Positions 43,277 through 54,953 of a DNA stretch of 64,000 nucleotides are shown here, piece by piece (the stretch's first letter is position 1; every line of letters starts with the position of its first letter). A program made the translations under genes and the position numbers. The notes below the pieces were generated by a model. That model saw only the letters and a program-made list of their open reading frames with translations. It ran no database searches and had not been told where the DNA came from. The stretch is taken from NCBI GenBank assembly GCA_014529385.2, contig CM043971.1:83404340-83468339 (forward strand), read 5' to 3'. This DNA comes from Adiantum capillus-veneris (Eukaryota > Streptophyta > Polypodiopsida > Polypodiales > Pteridaceae).

Positions 43277-44067
43277 TCTTGTCCAAGACCTCTTAGATTG
43301 CTTTTTCATGGAGCTAACCCATGAGCACATTAAGCAGCACATAGCCCAGATCTTCAAGCCAAGCATTCTCTGCATATCAAAAGGCAAGTTAAAAGCGAGT
43401 ACTTTTGAATGCGGGATAGAGATTCTGATACATATCATGACATTATACCCATGTACAGGGATTTCATTCAATGTTGGACGGAGAGCGATTCACACACCTA
43501 TGAAGTGCATGCAAACACTAGCTAGATCAACATAATGTCAATCGAGGACACAGATGACACGATAGGCACACGGAGGAAATCTCTTTAGCTTGTCAGGTTG
43601 AGACCATCCTACACATACAACACTCAGGAAGGTCAACTAAACCACAATCAAGAACCTCACTGCTCTCAACTACAATACCTAGCCACATACACACATACGG
43701 AAGGTAACTCACCTAATCATGCCAAATTCATACGAAACGTAAGGAACACCATCCCCTCATTAGGATACACCTGTCCCTAAGCTTCTACACTCAAAACCCT
43801 CACTCTAAATCCATATGCGGAAAACGCGTAGGATGACAGAGCTGAATTTTGAAAGTGCCCGAAACTGAGATTTATGAGTACCTATGCGTAGCTTATGTCG
43901 CCACGATTCTATAGACTACTAGCACGCAGAAAACAGACATCGTTTGATACACTTACGACCACAAATAGCTCGTAGATGCGTCGACGTGTGCGTTTCGTCT
44001 CGCATGGAATGCTTGGCGTTGTCGCGTAGCTCTCCTCGAGTCTATAGAAATGGTGCAGTCGGATCTC
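43277..44067. other. Spacer between direct repeats D, CpG-rich at its right end
   Basis: Short frames on both strands (for example 43308-43535 plus) have no recognisable domain. The part from about 43815 to 44060 is rich in CpG (CGCGTAGG, GCGTCGACGTGTGCG, GTCGCGTAGC), unlike nearly all other sequence here. Confidence 0.5.
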
Positions 44068-44075
44068 AAACAAAC

Positions 44076-44124
<49 letters not shown>

Positions 44125-44335
44125 CACTTGGCTGTGATTGAATAGTTTGTCTATCTCCTCACTCTCTAGAATCTGTCTCACTTTTTCTCTAACCCTCCAT
44201 GGAATTAAAGCCACAAAATCACATGGCTATGAGAGAGGATCACTTGGCCGTGGTTGAACAATTTGTCCCATATTTTAATTAAAGTCGTGGCCCAAAACAT
44301 TGAAAACATTATGCGTCTCAAAACGGCCATGAATT
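44068..44335. repeat. Direct repeat D, right copy
   Basis: See left copy at 43000-43276. Differences are mostly single bases and the length of the GA tract. TG...CA ends (TGAGAG...GGCCA) would allow an LTR of a TRIM-like element, but no target duplication or clear primer-binding site is seen. Confidence 0.93.
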
Positions 44336-44569
44336 TTGTTAATTAACACTGTGGTCACACAAAAAAACACATGATGGCGTGAATATGAAATCCCTGCCAT
44401 GTGCGACCTACAAAGCTCACTGAAATTCTTGATAGGAAACTAGCCGTGAGTGAGAAAGACTCTAGACTCTAGAGTGGCCATTGTCTCCATGTCTATCGAG
44501 CTCGAGCTTTCCTAGATCATGGCGCTCCGTCATATTCTTGCTAATGTTTGTGCCACAATGAATGCCCAC

Positions 44570-45060
44570 TAACCTATAATGCACGAGGCTATTTGGTTCG
44601 CCCCTTTGAATAAACAATTGAAGAATCAATGGCTGGAATCTCGATGGAATGAGGTCACGAAGAACATTTGGAATCCACAATGGCCGTATTTTATGAAGGT
44701 ATTTATGTGGAAGGTGTTGTGGGGGCCTTTGCCGACAACAAGATTTAGGCACGTGGTATTGGATCTGATAGATGTTCAGGGTGCAGATCTCGGCGCTAGC
44801 AAAGACATCGCCCACCTTTTCATGGAATGCCTGGCAATTAGAGCCCTGGCAGGGAAGGTGTGGAAATGGGTACAAAGAACGTGGAAGATAGGGTTTTTCA
44901 AGAAGGACATGTGCCTTGGTGGGAAGCAGTTTTGAAGCCCTGCACTTCTAATCTGCACGCAAATGTTTCTTCAGTAATATCTGGAAGGCCATGAATTGCC
45001 GGTGACTTTGATAGTGTCCTCTATGTGGCTAGCTTCTGAGAGATAGTGCAAGAAAGCAAA
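44570..45060 (+). pseudogene. LINE ORF2 C-terminal fragment (zf-RVT-like)
   Basis: Plus-strand text IWFAPLNKQLKNQWLESRWN, PQWPYFMKVFMWKVLWGPLP, TTRFRHVVLDL, IAHLFMECLAIRALAGKVWK and WVQRTW is the arrangement of the zf-RVT end of plant LINE or retro-derived proteins: the aromatic W-K-V-L-W-G-P-L-P stretch and the H-L-F-x-E-C knuckle-like end. There is no RT upstream, so it is a 5'-truncated copy, normal for LINE insertions. The 3' flank is AT-rich without a clear poly-A tail. Confidence 0.7.
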
Positions 45061-45727
45061 GAGTTCATATTTGTGTTAGGAAAAAGGCAAAGCCCGGATG
45101 ATTGGCTTAGGACGACTCTTGCCATCTGCTCAAACCTTGCAGTGTGAAGGATTGGGCTTTTGGTAATAGTGTAATAGTAGATACTTCTCTGATGTAATTA
45201 TGTGGCCCTCAAGGCTTGGCATGAGCTTGAGGCTTATTTGTAATTTTTTTGTGGCATTCTAATACACTCACAATTGTGAGTTTAGATATTTTTATTTACA
45301 AAAGTATCATGTTTTCACTAACTCATGAGGGGTATCAATTAAGGAAGTTCAAGAAGTAATTTATATATTGAATAAAGGGTGTGTTTTAACCTTTAAAATT
45401 TCATAGGTAAGAGATTTTCATAATACCCCTTGGATGCACTCGATATTGTACTTTTTACATGTAGTAAACACCCCAAGGAAACCCTCTACTTTTTTCCTTT
45501 GCCTCCATGGCGATTGTGCAAAGAGCTAAGTCTATCTCTTTTTCCATTGACACCAGATTCTTTATCCTTCCAATGACATTATTTATGTATTTGAGAGAGA
45601 TATGCATCCTCTACCCAATAAAAAATCCATTGTCCATGCTAGTTGTTGGTCCCTCCATTTGCCCAATAAAAGAAGATTTCTTAGTGTCGAGACCCTCATA
45701 GTCTTTAATGAATTGCGAGATCTTCTT
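45061..45727. other. Mostly non-coding; possible third copy of dispersed repeat at 45300-45460
   Basis: TATTGAATAAAGGGTG, AACCTTTAAAATTTC, ATACCCCTTGGATGCAC and GATATTGTA recall the repeat at 3900-4190 but more weakly. Confidence 0.35.
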
Positions 45728-45953
45728 TGTTGGAATTAGGGTTGCAGGGATGCACACACAACTTGGATAAGATGATGAAGCTCAAGGAACACAACAAAGA
45801 GTATATTGCTTAGTGCATAATAGAAAGATAAGTTAGCTCTAGAATAATGGGCGTATATACAATGCATGGGGAAAAAACCTCCTAGTGAGAGAAAAATGCC
45901 ACGGCGTTTCTAAGTTAGTTCACACACATCAGTGCCACATATATGGTAAAAAA
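45728..45953 (-). repeat. 3' LTR of the split Ty1/copia element
   Basis: Homologous in the same orientation to 56415-56644. On the plus strand both begin TGTTGG, contain ACTTGGATAAGA-like, AAGAGTATATT, GGGCGTATATACAATGCA, CCTAGTGAGAGAAAAATGCC and CACACACATCA, and end ATATGGTAA. A purine-rich PPT (CCCAAGGGGA on the minus strand) adjoins it at about 45954-45963. Confidence 0.88.
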
Positions 45954-46500
45954 TCCCCTTGGGAGTGACACAGTGAACGAGAGTTGACACATAGAGTATA
46001 AGGAATTGTCATGCCCTGAGGACATGAATTTCAAAGCTTTGTAAAAATCTTCATACTTCTCATGAGACAGTGCCTTTGTGAATAGATATGCAAGTTTATC
46101 CTGCATTGGCACATAAGCCAAGTTGATCTCTCCTGCTGAGAGTCTCTCTCTGACATAGTGATAATGCACCTTAATGTGCTTTGTGCGAGCATGAAAGACT
46201 GGGTTTCTCACAACTGCCAGTGCGCTTTGACTGTCAGTGTAGATGATGTTAGCAGTGCCCTATCCAACACCCAAATCAACCGTAATGCGTCTAAGCCACA
46301 CACACTTAATCGTGGTTGTAAAGACTACCCTGTACTCAGCTTCACAATTGGAAGTGGCCATAGTAGGTTGCTTCTTGCTCAACCATGATATGCATGAACT
46401 GTCGAGCATGAAAAAAAAACTACTTGTGGACAATCTCGTGTCATAATAACCAACCCAGTTAGAGTCTAAAAAGCATGAAAACTTGCATCAAAAGGGTGTT
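45954..46500 (-). pseudogene. Ty1/copia RNase H
   Basis: The minus strand encodes FLDSNWVGYYDTRLSTSSFF, SCISWLSKKQPTMATSNCEA, EYRVVFTTTIKCVWLRRI, NIIYTDSQSALAVVRNPVFH, ARTKHIKVHYHYVRERLSAG and VPMQDKLAYLFTKALSHEK. This is the usual RNase H end of copia pol, with the E of CEAEY and the D of TDSQSA preserved. One stop after DLGVG and a frame change break it. It is followed directly by PPT and LTR. Text stops matching copia at about 46500, where the foreign block begins. Confidence 0.9.
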
Positions 46501-47690
46501 ATCCAACATCATTCATCATCGATGAGCTATCATTGTCCATTTATCTCCAAAACTCATATACACGATGTACAGGGTATCTAGATGGCTATCATGGCTTTAG
46601 ATTTGAAAAAAATGCAGCTTTGACTAGGCATTAGACTTATTTTTTTAATAAACCCTTAGCTTATGTTCTCTAGTCATAGCCTTCTGACAAAGTTTGACTG
46701 GATTTGGACTTTTATTTGGCACTTTTTCGGATGTCAGTCTCAGGAATGAGTGATGGGTATCTCTAGCACCTTATGCCTTCCAATTATATGTAGAGCTAAT
46801 GATAATGACCAGAATTTGGCTTGACCCTTGGTTGGTCTTGCAAACATCTATCACGATAGATGAATGAACCATCACTTTTGCCCCTTTTGTTCTTGTCAGA
46901 TTTGTTAGTCTTTTTTGTTTGTTAGGCTTCATTAAGTGACATATAACATAAAAGATTATAGTATAAAGATCTACTTCCTGTATACGGCCTTGTAGTCACA
47001 TAAAGTGTTTCATAGGCAGCTTTGCACTTGATGGTTGCTTTTGTTTAGTTGATCACCAACTTTCTTTGTCCTTGTAGTCGATCCCCGATTTTATGACCAT
47101 TCTCATGTAATGTTTGGCCTCGCGTTGTTGTGATCGATGGTTGATAAGTGTTTTTTTCTTACCTTTGGGAATTACCCATTGTGTATATGGCTTTCGAGAC
47201 ACGCTTTGTGAAGTGTCATTATTTTCTTGGACCTTCTTCTTTTTGTATGGCTCAGCATCTCTTCAGTATTTTCTTCATCTGGATTATGTTTTTTTTTTCA
47301 TGTTTTTTGTTGAAGATCACAAAAATAACAAAAAAAAACCAAAAAATCAAGTCAACCAAAAAGAAAAATCATTAAATATTCATATAATAGGTTCACATTT
47401 AGAATGCCTCCCCCCTCCTATTTGGAGCCCTCCTTGACGACAGAGTATCACCAAGGGTATGTGTTGTACTTGGGCAATCAAAAATTGTGCCTATGTAGGC
47501 CTTGTAATGTAACCCTATTATGCATACACAGTCAATGCATGGAAAAAGTTTATATTGTGCAAGATGTGGGTATAAGCAATTTTCTTATTCACATTTGCTG
47601 ACGAGGCTTCCTCTTCTAAGCAATATGATGGTCTTTGAAGCTCCTGTGCAGCTTGCTTGAATGAAGGTTGTAGAGATTTTTGAAGGCTAA
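46501..47690. other. No gene recognised; possible 3' end of the nested element
   Basis: Should contain the nested element's 3' region or LTR, but I could not match it to 55022-55444. Plus-strand frames at 47114-47437 have no known domain. Confidence 0.4.
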
Positions 47691-47699
47691 CTTATCTGT

Positions 47700-48660
47700 T
47701 TGATGCTTCTTTGGGATCCATTTTAGCCTTGTGTTGGTTGTCGTGTTTGGCCTTGTTCCTCAAAGTGGGTTCTCTTCTAGCTATATTGTAATCGTAGGAG
47801 GAATTAAAAAAATTCAAGCGGTGATGCAGTGACGGTAGGTTTATTGATTTCCTTTGGGACCCACTTTGTCATGATTACTGGTTGTTTGCTTGATGCTGCT
47901 TGTTTTGAAACCCACACTTGTCGTTGCTTCTTTTGTGTTTGAAGAGACTTCTTTGGAATCCACCTTTTCTTTGCATGATTCAATAGCGGCTTTTGCTTCA
48001 TCCCTTGTACGCTTGGTTGGGGATGGGATTCAAACTTTGGGAGTTCATACTTTAATTGTTTTGGAATCCACATAATTTCTTGACCTCTTTGTGCCCGAGT
48101 CAACTTCTTTGGAACCCAAATCTAATTTGCGACTTTGGGGTTTGCTTAGCCGTTCTTGCAGACTTTGACTGTTTTTCTTTCGGTGTTGGATCTTGTGATT
48201 TTTCATCCGAGATCTTCGTCCTCTTGATCCATACCTGCTTTTGGTCAATTTGGCTCTTTGGTATCCAAATTTGTCAAACTTTTTGGTTCTGACTTGTTGT
48301 TCTTTGCTTTTGGCCTTCTTTGGCTGTTATGGAAGTTGCTAGTCATGGTGATGACCTAAGTTTCTGGTAAGGAATGTCATAAGAATCATCACTATCATTG
48401 CTATCCTCAGCAAGGTTGCATTCTAGCACTTTCCCTTTGTGGTTTGGCTGGTTATGGAAAGCTACTCTTTGCTTACTCTTGGGTTGTTGTTTCTGGGATG
48501 ACTTTGGTATCCACTTGATTAGAGCGTAGTTAGCCGGTTGACATGGTTGTGTTCTTCTTGAATGAGTCTTTTCTTCATGTATAGGAGCCACATATAAGGA
48601 TGCTTGTTGAGGTTGCGTTTTCACCATTAGAGATTTTGGAATCCGCTTCTAATGCACTTT
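47700..48660 (-). CDS. WIPK-repeat region (unrecognised, broken)
   Basis: In minus-strand frames W-[I/V]-P-K or a close variant recurs about eleven times, near 48640 (RIPK), 48508, 48262, 48228 (WIKR), 48112 (WVPK), 48066, 48040 (ELPK), 47957, 47913 (WVSK), 47858 and 47715. Four to five lie in one frame at 48103-47804: MWIPKQLKYELPKF, KKRWIPKKSLQTQ, QVWVSKQAASS, TKWVPKEIN. The linkers are Lys/Gln/Ser-rich, 10 to 80 residues. The region follows a retropepsin-like domain of a nested LTR element. I know of no function; a repetitive RNA- or partner-binding tail is only a guess. Stops and frame changes are present. Confidence 0.45.
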
Positions 48661-48725
48661 ATTCTTGTAGCGATGACATTGGTTCCTGGGTCTTTGATCT
48701 AGACAATCATAAAACCGTGCATTTG

Positions 48726-49273
48726 TTAAATTCTCTTCATGTCACCTAATGAATTGTCTGGAATTTCATTGTCGGCATAATCTTGAAGCTCCAAGTGTTC
48801 TACATAGTCGTAGAACTCATCTTCGTCTTTGTCTTCTTTTTCTTGGATCTCACTCACTGCAAAGTAAGGAATGACATCATAGCCATCTTCATCACAAACT
48901 TCATTGTTGGATCGTCTTGAATAGCGCACACATCCAGAGTAGCCAAGATGTGTTCCCATTCAAGTGGATCTAAAGCTTCCTTAAGAAAGGCTTCTGGGAA
49001 ATAATCATTATCTTCAAATTCCCTTTCTAGGATGAATTCCTCTCGCTTTAAGCTTGTGCATTGTGAAGCTCCACACATTCACAATTCTTTAGGCTTACCC
49101 AACCATGCTAGAAGTTCTGATCCTGCTACAGTAGCGGAATCAAACTCCTCCATAAGTATTCTCGTCACATCCCTATAACTATGGTCCTCCATATTTATTC
49201 TTGTTGTTATTTCTATATGTCTCAAGTAGATATGGTCGTATCCCCAGTCCTGGATCATTTTCAGTTGTCGCAT
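48726..49273 (-). pseudogene. Acidic linker downstream of retropepsin
   Basis: Minus-strand frames encode MRQLKMIQDWGYDHIYLRHI, RINMEDHSYRDVTRILMEEF, LLAWLGKPKE, then LEREFEDNDYFPEAFLKEAL, DPLEWEHILATLDVC and an Asp/Glu-rich tail EDKDEDEFYDYVEHLELQDY. The first part follows directly on the retropepsin domain text FAIVDMTSF. This kind of linker between protease and RT occurs in large Ty3 elements. No RT follows. Confidence 0.55.
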
Positions 49274-49289
49274 GAATGGTCTTCCTAGA

Positions 49290-49560
49290 ATGATGTCATG
49301 TCAACAATAGCAAAGGTTTTCTCATATTCAATTCAACAAGAAGTAACAACTGCTTTTTCTAGTAGTCTTATGGGCCTTTCCATGTGTCCGTTTGCAAGTT
49401 GCAGTTTCATCCTTGTAGCCCTCATTGTTGGTTTTCCCCATTTTTTCCAAACCTCTTTTGTTGCGATGGCAACACCAGCTCCGTTTTCAAGGATTGTCAT
49501 GGTTTTTACACCTTCAAATTCCAAAGGAAGAGTGATGTTCCCATCTTCTCCCTCATAATA
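49290..49560 (-). pseudogene. Retropepsin (aspartic protease) domain of the nested element
   Basis: Minus strand, about 49530-49290: FEGVKTMTILENGAGVAIAT, KEVWKKWGKPTMRATRMKLQ, LANGHMERPIRLLEKAVVTS, then, across a frame change, KTFAIVDMTSF. This is the fold signature of a retroviral-type protease, in which ILxDxGAG carries the catalytic aspartate. Here the codon is GAA and the motif reads LENGAG, so the catalytic residue is glutamate. The domain would mature gag particles; this copy should be inactive. Confidence 0.7.
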
Positions 49561-52500
49561 CTCTTTGACCTTGTTTAATGGAACTGGACTAGTGTTTAGC
49601 TAAGGCATTTCTAGCTCTTTGATCCCTTCCTCGATTTGAGTCATTGGTTTTTTTACACCAAATTTTTTTAGGCATTTTTCCACAATAGCCCACATGTTTG
49701 GTCGTATTCTGAGCATCTCGGCTAACGTTACAAGTGTCTGATGTTGACAAAATGTCTATAAATCCTTTTGAATCAATGACCTTGTTGGAAGACAGTCTTT
49801 GTGATGGACGATAGGACGGTAGTGTTCTTAGCGAATGGGGTTGATTGTCCATAGATTGTATAGATCCTTTGTCTCCCCAATACAATTCCACTTCTAGATT
49901 CATTTGAGAACCATTCTCAAATTCCTCTATTGGTGGTGGAAGAGACACTCCTCTTCCATCACCCATCTACTTAGCTCGCTTTCTTCATTGGCCTCCACAA
50001 TTCGTCAAGACCATCTATTTCTTTATAGCTGTGAGGTACAGCTATGTGAAATCCCTTGGAAGAGTTATCTGTGGTATTTAACACTATTTTTGGTTCTAAT
50101 TTTGGGTCCTTAATCTTTGGTCAATGCTTGTGACTAGAATCTGGCTCTATTCGTTCCTTGTTTGGTGGGATTACTGATGTAGTTGGGACAAAGATCACAC
50201 CCTCGGGTTTTCCAACTTGTGATTCTACTAAAGCTTGGGCTGTTTGAATCATTTTCTTGCACATTGCAAACCTGTCCTTTTTTAGATCCGCATATGGATA
50301 TGTCATCCACATCTATTCTTGGGTTTGGTTGTTTTTGAGCCGCACTTCATAGGCTTTCAAGAGGGCATCCTAATGGGTCATAACCTTTTCGACCAACACT
50401 GATCCTCTAGAACTAGCAATTCTTGGTTTCTCATCTGTGGATGGTTCATTTCGAGGTTGAATTGCCTCTGTAAGAGAGGGTGAAACACTCTCCTCATGTT
50501 GTATTATCTTCTCTTTAGCTTGGGTAAGCTCCTCAGCTAGGTATCTCTACTCTTGTTCTCTATGTGCTTTCATCCTAGCCTTTCTAGCTTTCCAAATGTT
50601 CCATTTGCTCTTGGTTTTCTGACTAGGTGCATCGATATTTGGTTCACCCGTCTCTAGATTCACCTCAGTCTCTGTTTTCTCTGTCTCTTGGTTCTCATCA
50701 TCTTCCTTTTGAGCTTGCACTCTCGTAGCTACTTAAACTAATACAACGTTTTCATTTTTTGAGCTACTGGGTAGCTGAATGATTCCTGAGACATTCATTG
50801 TGATCTTTATCACTCGGTTTGGGTTTTTTGGACAGTCGGTAATCTAGTGAATGACACCACAATCAAGACAATAGGCATTCTCTTGAGTGATCTCCGTTGA
50901 GGACATTGTTTGACCAAGTGGTTGTCATGGATTTTGTGACAATCTATCTCTAGTTGAGGATCTTCTTCTTGCAATTCCTCTTGGTTGTAAATAGGCTCTG
51001 ACCTAGATAATCCTCTATTCACAATGAACCACAATGTCCTTTTGTTCATCTCATACCTTCTTTCTTCAGGCTGAAACGTAGGAGGTGGAGGTTGTACCTG
51101 CCTCACCACTCCATTCGTTTCTCTCATCTTCTGTCGCCTTGAAGGGCAGTACCCGCTTTGGTTGTTATAATATATTATAGTTGGGACTAGCGCTTATTCA
51201 TTAGATGCTTCCATCATCTGTGTGTATCTCATGTCTATAAGAATTCTTGAACTTGGCAATAGAGTTTGTTGTCCTAAGACAGACTGTGGTCTTGTAACTC
51301 CTATTGGAACTGGTGCATTTTCCATAGCGTATCTAGGTAGAGGAGATGCTACTAGATTAGGTTGTACATACCTCTCCTTATCATATTCCATGCCATAGTA
51401 GCACTGTTCTCTTGTATGGTTTTCCATTTTCTCTCAGTTTCATACCACTTAAGCTCTCTCGGATCAACATTTACAAATTAAGGAGCTAGCCTCTTGACCA
51501 TTTAGTTGATAAACTTTTCTTGATCGATAGGTGCCGTTGGTTTTGCAATGGACACACTCATCTGTGAATCAATGTGCTGAGAGGATGTGACATCCTCTTG
51601 ACTATTACAATCCTTTTCTTTATATTCCTCACAGTTATCCACCAGATAAAGAGCTTCTTTGATCAATTCATTTAGCATCAAGCTCCTTATCATGTGAAAA
51701 TCTTTTTGAAAACCCTCATGTCTCATCCCTTGGATAAAGAAAAACATTAATCATGCTTGCATAGGAAGTTTTGCTCTCGGATAGAACTTGACATATCTCT
51801 TGGGCCATAATGTCGCTTTGCATATTGATTCACTCTCTTTATGTTTGAATCTGTGGATTTGTGAGACCGTATTTTGAGCTATGCCTTTTTGTGATAATTC
51901 TTCAATGAATTCCTTAGACAGCTTGTGTAGAGTCTCAAAATCACATCTTTGCATTGAGTCGAACCATGCAGCTGCATCATCTTTCAGAGTTAGTCCAAAT
52001 CTTGCAAACTATGTTACAAAATCCAAAACTTCCTCTGCTCTAATTACTCTCCTAAAATACACTATGTGATCTCTGTGATCTTTATCTTTGGTGTAATTCT
52101 TGTTTACCCATTTGTGGATCTAGAATGGTCTAACTCGCCGATTGTCTACAAGTCTAACCATACACTCTCCCAATTCTGCTCTCGCTTCAGGCCTTCTACT
52201 ATGGTTGGGTTCTTCTTCAAAGGGATTGGTCGTTCTGTTGGAAATTGGTCCTTGAGAAGACATGTTTGCCATCTCTGTGATCACTGTATCTCTCCTTATC
52301 GCTCTAGAAGGAATCCAGGTGGCTCTCTTTTTGGAATTCTCGTAGGAATTTTCGTGTTTGGTGGAGGTATCTATGGTCCTTCATTGACCAAATATCCACC
52401 TATGTCTAATGCAGTCCATGGATTTGTGCTTTCTACTACAACTCTGTATTCTCATCCATACTTTTCAACAACTATAGATTTCCATTGATAGTCGACTCCG

Positions 52501-52800
52501 TATGTATAGACATATAAGAGCTTCTAATTTGTCAGCTCTTCTGGGTAGGGCTTTGAGCACCTATAGATGCTGAACTCATTGTCGTCAACGTATCTATATA
52601 GTCCTTTACTCTCCTGACTTTTCATCCAAAATCTCACAACAAAATTGGTCTTTATCAATTGTAATCTTGGCAAATCCATTATGGGCAGACGCTCCTCTAT
52701 CACCGGGATTCTGAATCTTATATAAGCTGAGTTTGACTCTAAAGATAATATGATCTCTGGGATTAACTCCTCTAGCTTGATGTAAGAAGGCTTATTCCAA
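49561..52800 (-). pseudogene. gag polyprotein of the nested LTR element
   Basis: Minus-strand text from about 52800 reads PVIEERLPIMDLPRLQLIKT, FWMKSQESKGLYRYVDDNEF and YTYGVDYQWKSIVVEKYG. A capsid-like part follows: RAEEVLDFVT, WFDSMQRCDFETLHKLSKEF, IRSLMLNELIKEALYLVDNC. Then come MENHTREQCYYGMEYDKERY, a knuckle-like CHKIHDNHLVKQCP with AYCLDCGVIH, and a long Glu/Lys-rich linker (EEPSTDEKPRIASSRGS-like, YPYADLKKDRFAMCKKMIQT) leading to the protease. Capsid text is shared with 33155-33720. Stops and shifts occur every few hundred bases. Its domain order is that of a large Ty3-type gag. Confidence 0.65.
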
Positions 52801-53174
52801 AGTGTTCAAGTGCTTTGGTTAGGGAAAAGTTGAAACTATGTCCAAAACTACGACCATTTTCTCACAATTCTCTCAAATTGTTGATTTTAAACACCCCTAA
52901 CTTCCGGATGAATTTTGAGGCTTTAAACAACATTTTTTTGGACACTGACCAACGATGAATGACCCGTAGAGTCTTTGACTTTTGTTCAAGATTGACACTG
53001 AATGTTGTAGAGCTACTCTAGAGCTTTGTTTTGATATAAAAAAGTTCTTCTCTTGAATCTCCATATAGATAGCATCATTCTAAGGGTTTTCCATTATAGG
53101 AGTGATTTGAGGGTTCTCCTGAGTGTACGCATATATTAACGTTAATATTCATAATAAAACATTAAGGTATTTTC

Positions 53175-53330
53175 TAGACCTAGACTTATCCAGTCCACTA
53201 AAAGTTCAACCACATGACTTTACCAATCATGACTTATCCACTCTATTAAAATTTAAATCACATGACTTAACTAATCACCACTTATCCAATCCACTAAGAC
53301 TCAATTAAATGACTTAACCAGTCAAGCAAT
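53175..53330. repeat. About 48-bp degenerate tandem repeat x 3
   Basis: Units share CCACATGACTT, ACCAATCA, GACTTATCCA and CCACTAAAA-like blocks. Confidence 0.8.
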
Positions 53331-53354
53331 TCATTTTAAGCAAACCATTACTAT

Positions 53355-53615
53355 ACATAAATTCATATAGGAGTCTACAAAAGATCTCTCCATGAAAATA
53401 TATAATAGAGGTTCCAACCACAATTGTCATACACATCAACTGACGTGTCGTAATATCTTCGTGAGCCGGGTAATGGATCTCTTCACATCAAAAATTTATA
53501 TAGGAGTCTACAAAAGATCTCTCCATGAGAATATATAATAGAGATTCCAACCACAACTGTGATACGCATCAACTGACATGTCATAAGATCTCTCTGAGTC
53601 AGGGTAATGGGTATA
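53355..53615. repeat. About 130-bp tandem duplication
   Basis: TATAGGAGTCTACAAAAGAT, CTCTCCATGA, AATATATAATAGAG, TTCCAACCACAA and CATCAACTGAC occur in the same order in both copies, starting near 53367 and 53500. Confidence 0.93.
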
Positions 53616-54284
53616 GAAAATCATACATATGAGGAAGCTTGAAGTAGCCAATTAAATCTTTTTAACCTAAGCTTTGATAAAAATTGTGAGGTCCCCAACC
53701 TCCAAAATATTGGGAGACTTGATAGATGGACTTCCTTTATTCTCAAGTTCCGTTGATGACACCCTACTCCATTTCCACAAAGTAGAGATATGTGCAACAG
53801 AAGAGACAAATTCCTCTATCCATCGTGATCGTGGGCATAAGGGTCATACACCACAAGTCAGATTGATAATCAAGGGATTTTAATGGGAGCTAATTCTTAT
53901 ATCACAAAGATAAAATCTCATTGACATATTTAAAATCTATAAACAACACCTGTTTTACCATATTTATCATAGGTGTGATATGAGACTTAACTAACTAATA
54001 ATCCTGTAGAAAGTACCCGACTAATCAAGTCCATCTGTCCATGGACATAGATCGGTTTTGATACTAGTCTCCCACTTTCCACACCGCACTCACCCGTTCT
54101 TCTTGTTTTCTAATTACTACCACGTTTTTTTACATGTACAGACATTGTTCCATTATTAATTTTGACCAAAGATTCTTTCATACAACCCTTTAAACATCAT
54201 CAAAATAATTCTTTCTCAAACATGGTCTAATGAAGACAGACCTACAATTCAACAAAAATGAATCTTTCAATTATGGTTAAAAGT

Positions 54285-54530
54285 TTTTCGCTACCCGCGG
54301 ACTTTCTCTATTTTACCATTAGAGCAAAGGATTTACTTATTCTCTAACCGCGAAATGTGCAACTTTCCCAGTCGCTAACCGCAAGGGAGAATCTCACTAA
54401 CCGCAAGGTATCCTGCTAACCGCAAGGCATCTTGATAATCCTGCAAGAGACAAAAAGAGAGCTGATAACCTCAACTTATTCTCCACTAACCGCAGAATCA
54501 CCTCGCTAACGGCAAGTTCCAAATGGGAAC
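54285..54530. repeat. CTAACCGCAAGG-type short repeat cluster, about 9 copies
   Basis: CTACCCGCGG, CTAACCGCGAA, CTAACCGCAAGGG, CTAACCGCAAGGT, CTAACCGCAAGGC, CTAACCGCAGAA and CTAACGGCAAG occur at spacings of about 18 to 60 bp, with related degraded units between. Confidence 0.9.
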
Positions 54531-54802
54531 AAGATATTCTTTCAATAATTATCTTCTTTAAGTGATTTTTCAAACATGATTAACTAACTTCTAATATCAA
54601 ACAGAGACAGTTTATCAAATAGTAACCATTAATTGAACAATCCTTTCACTACTCTATGAAATCATATGCTTGTTTCTTGTGATATATAACGTTTCTTTGC
54701 TAGTTTAAGAGAATTCCTAGGCTTGACTTATTGATCATCATGTATAACAATGAAAATTTATAAATTCATCTTATCTAATTAGCACACGTTTGAATACCTC
54801 TC

Positions 54803-54953
54803 ATGGTTGAAGTTGGACGGCTTCGACTTCTTTTGCAGTTGATACCTCCACTTGAGCTACGCTTGGAGGAGTTGATGTCTTATTTTGCACCTTTCTTGGA
54901 GGTGTAGCGTCTTGAGCATCCTTTGAGCTTTGAGTCACTTGCTTTGCGGCCAT
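54803..54953 (-). CDS. Small N-terminal frame of the nested element
   Basis: After the LTR-like promoter and leader, the first ATG on the minus strand (54953) opens MAAKQVTQSSKDAQDATPPR and continues with KVQNKTSTPPSVAQVEVS to a TGA near 54803: 50 residues, Ala/Ser/Thr/Lys-rich, no structure. It may be the true gag start, joined to gag by splicing or separated by an insertion of the repeat-rich spacer, or a short upstream ORF. The spacing (ATG about 200 bases from the TATA box) is natural. Confidence 0.4.

Larger units (their letters stand above)
52801..54799. other. Long leader or spacer of the nested element, with three tandem repeat patches
   Basis: Lies between the small frame at 54.8-54.95 kb and the gag text. 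No coding frame was recognised. Tandem repeats are listed separately. Confidence 0.45.
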
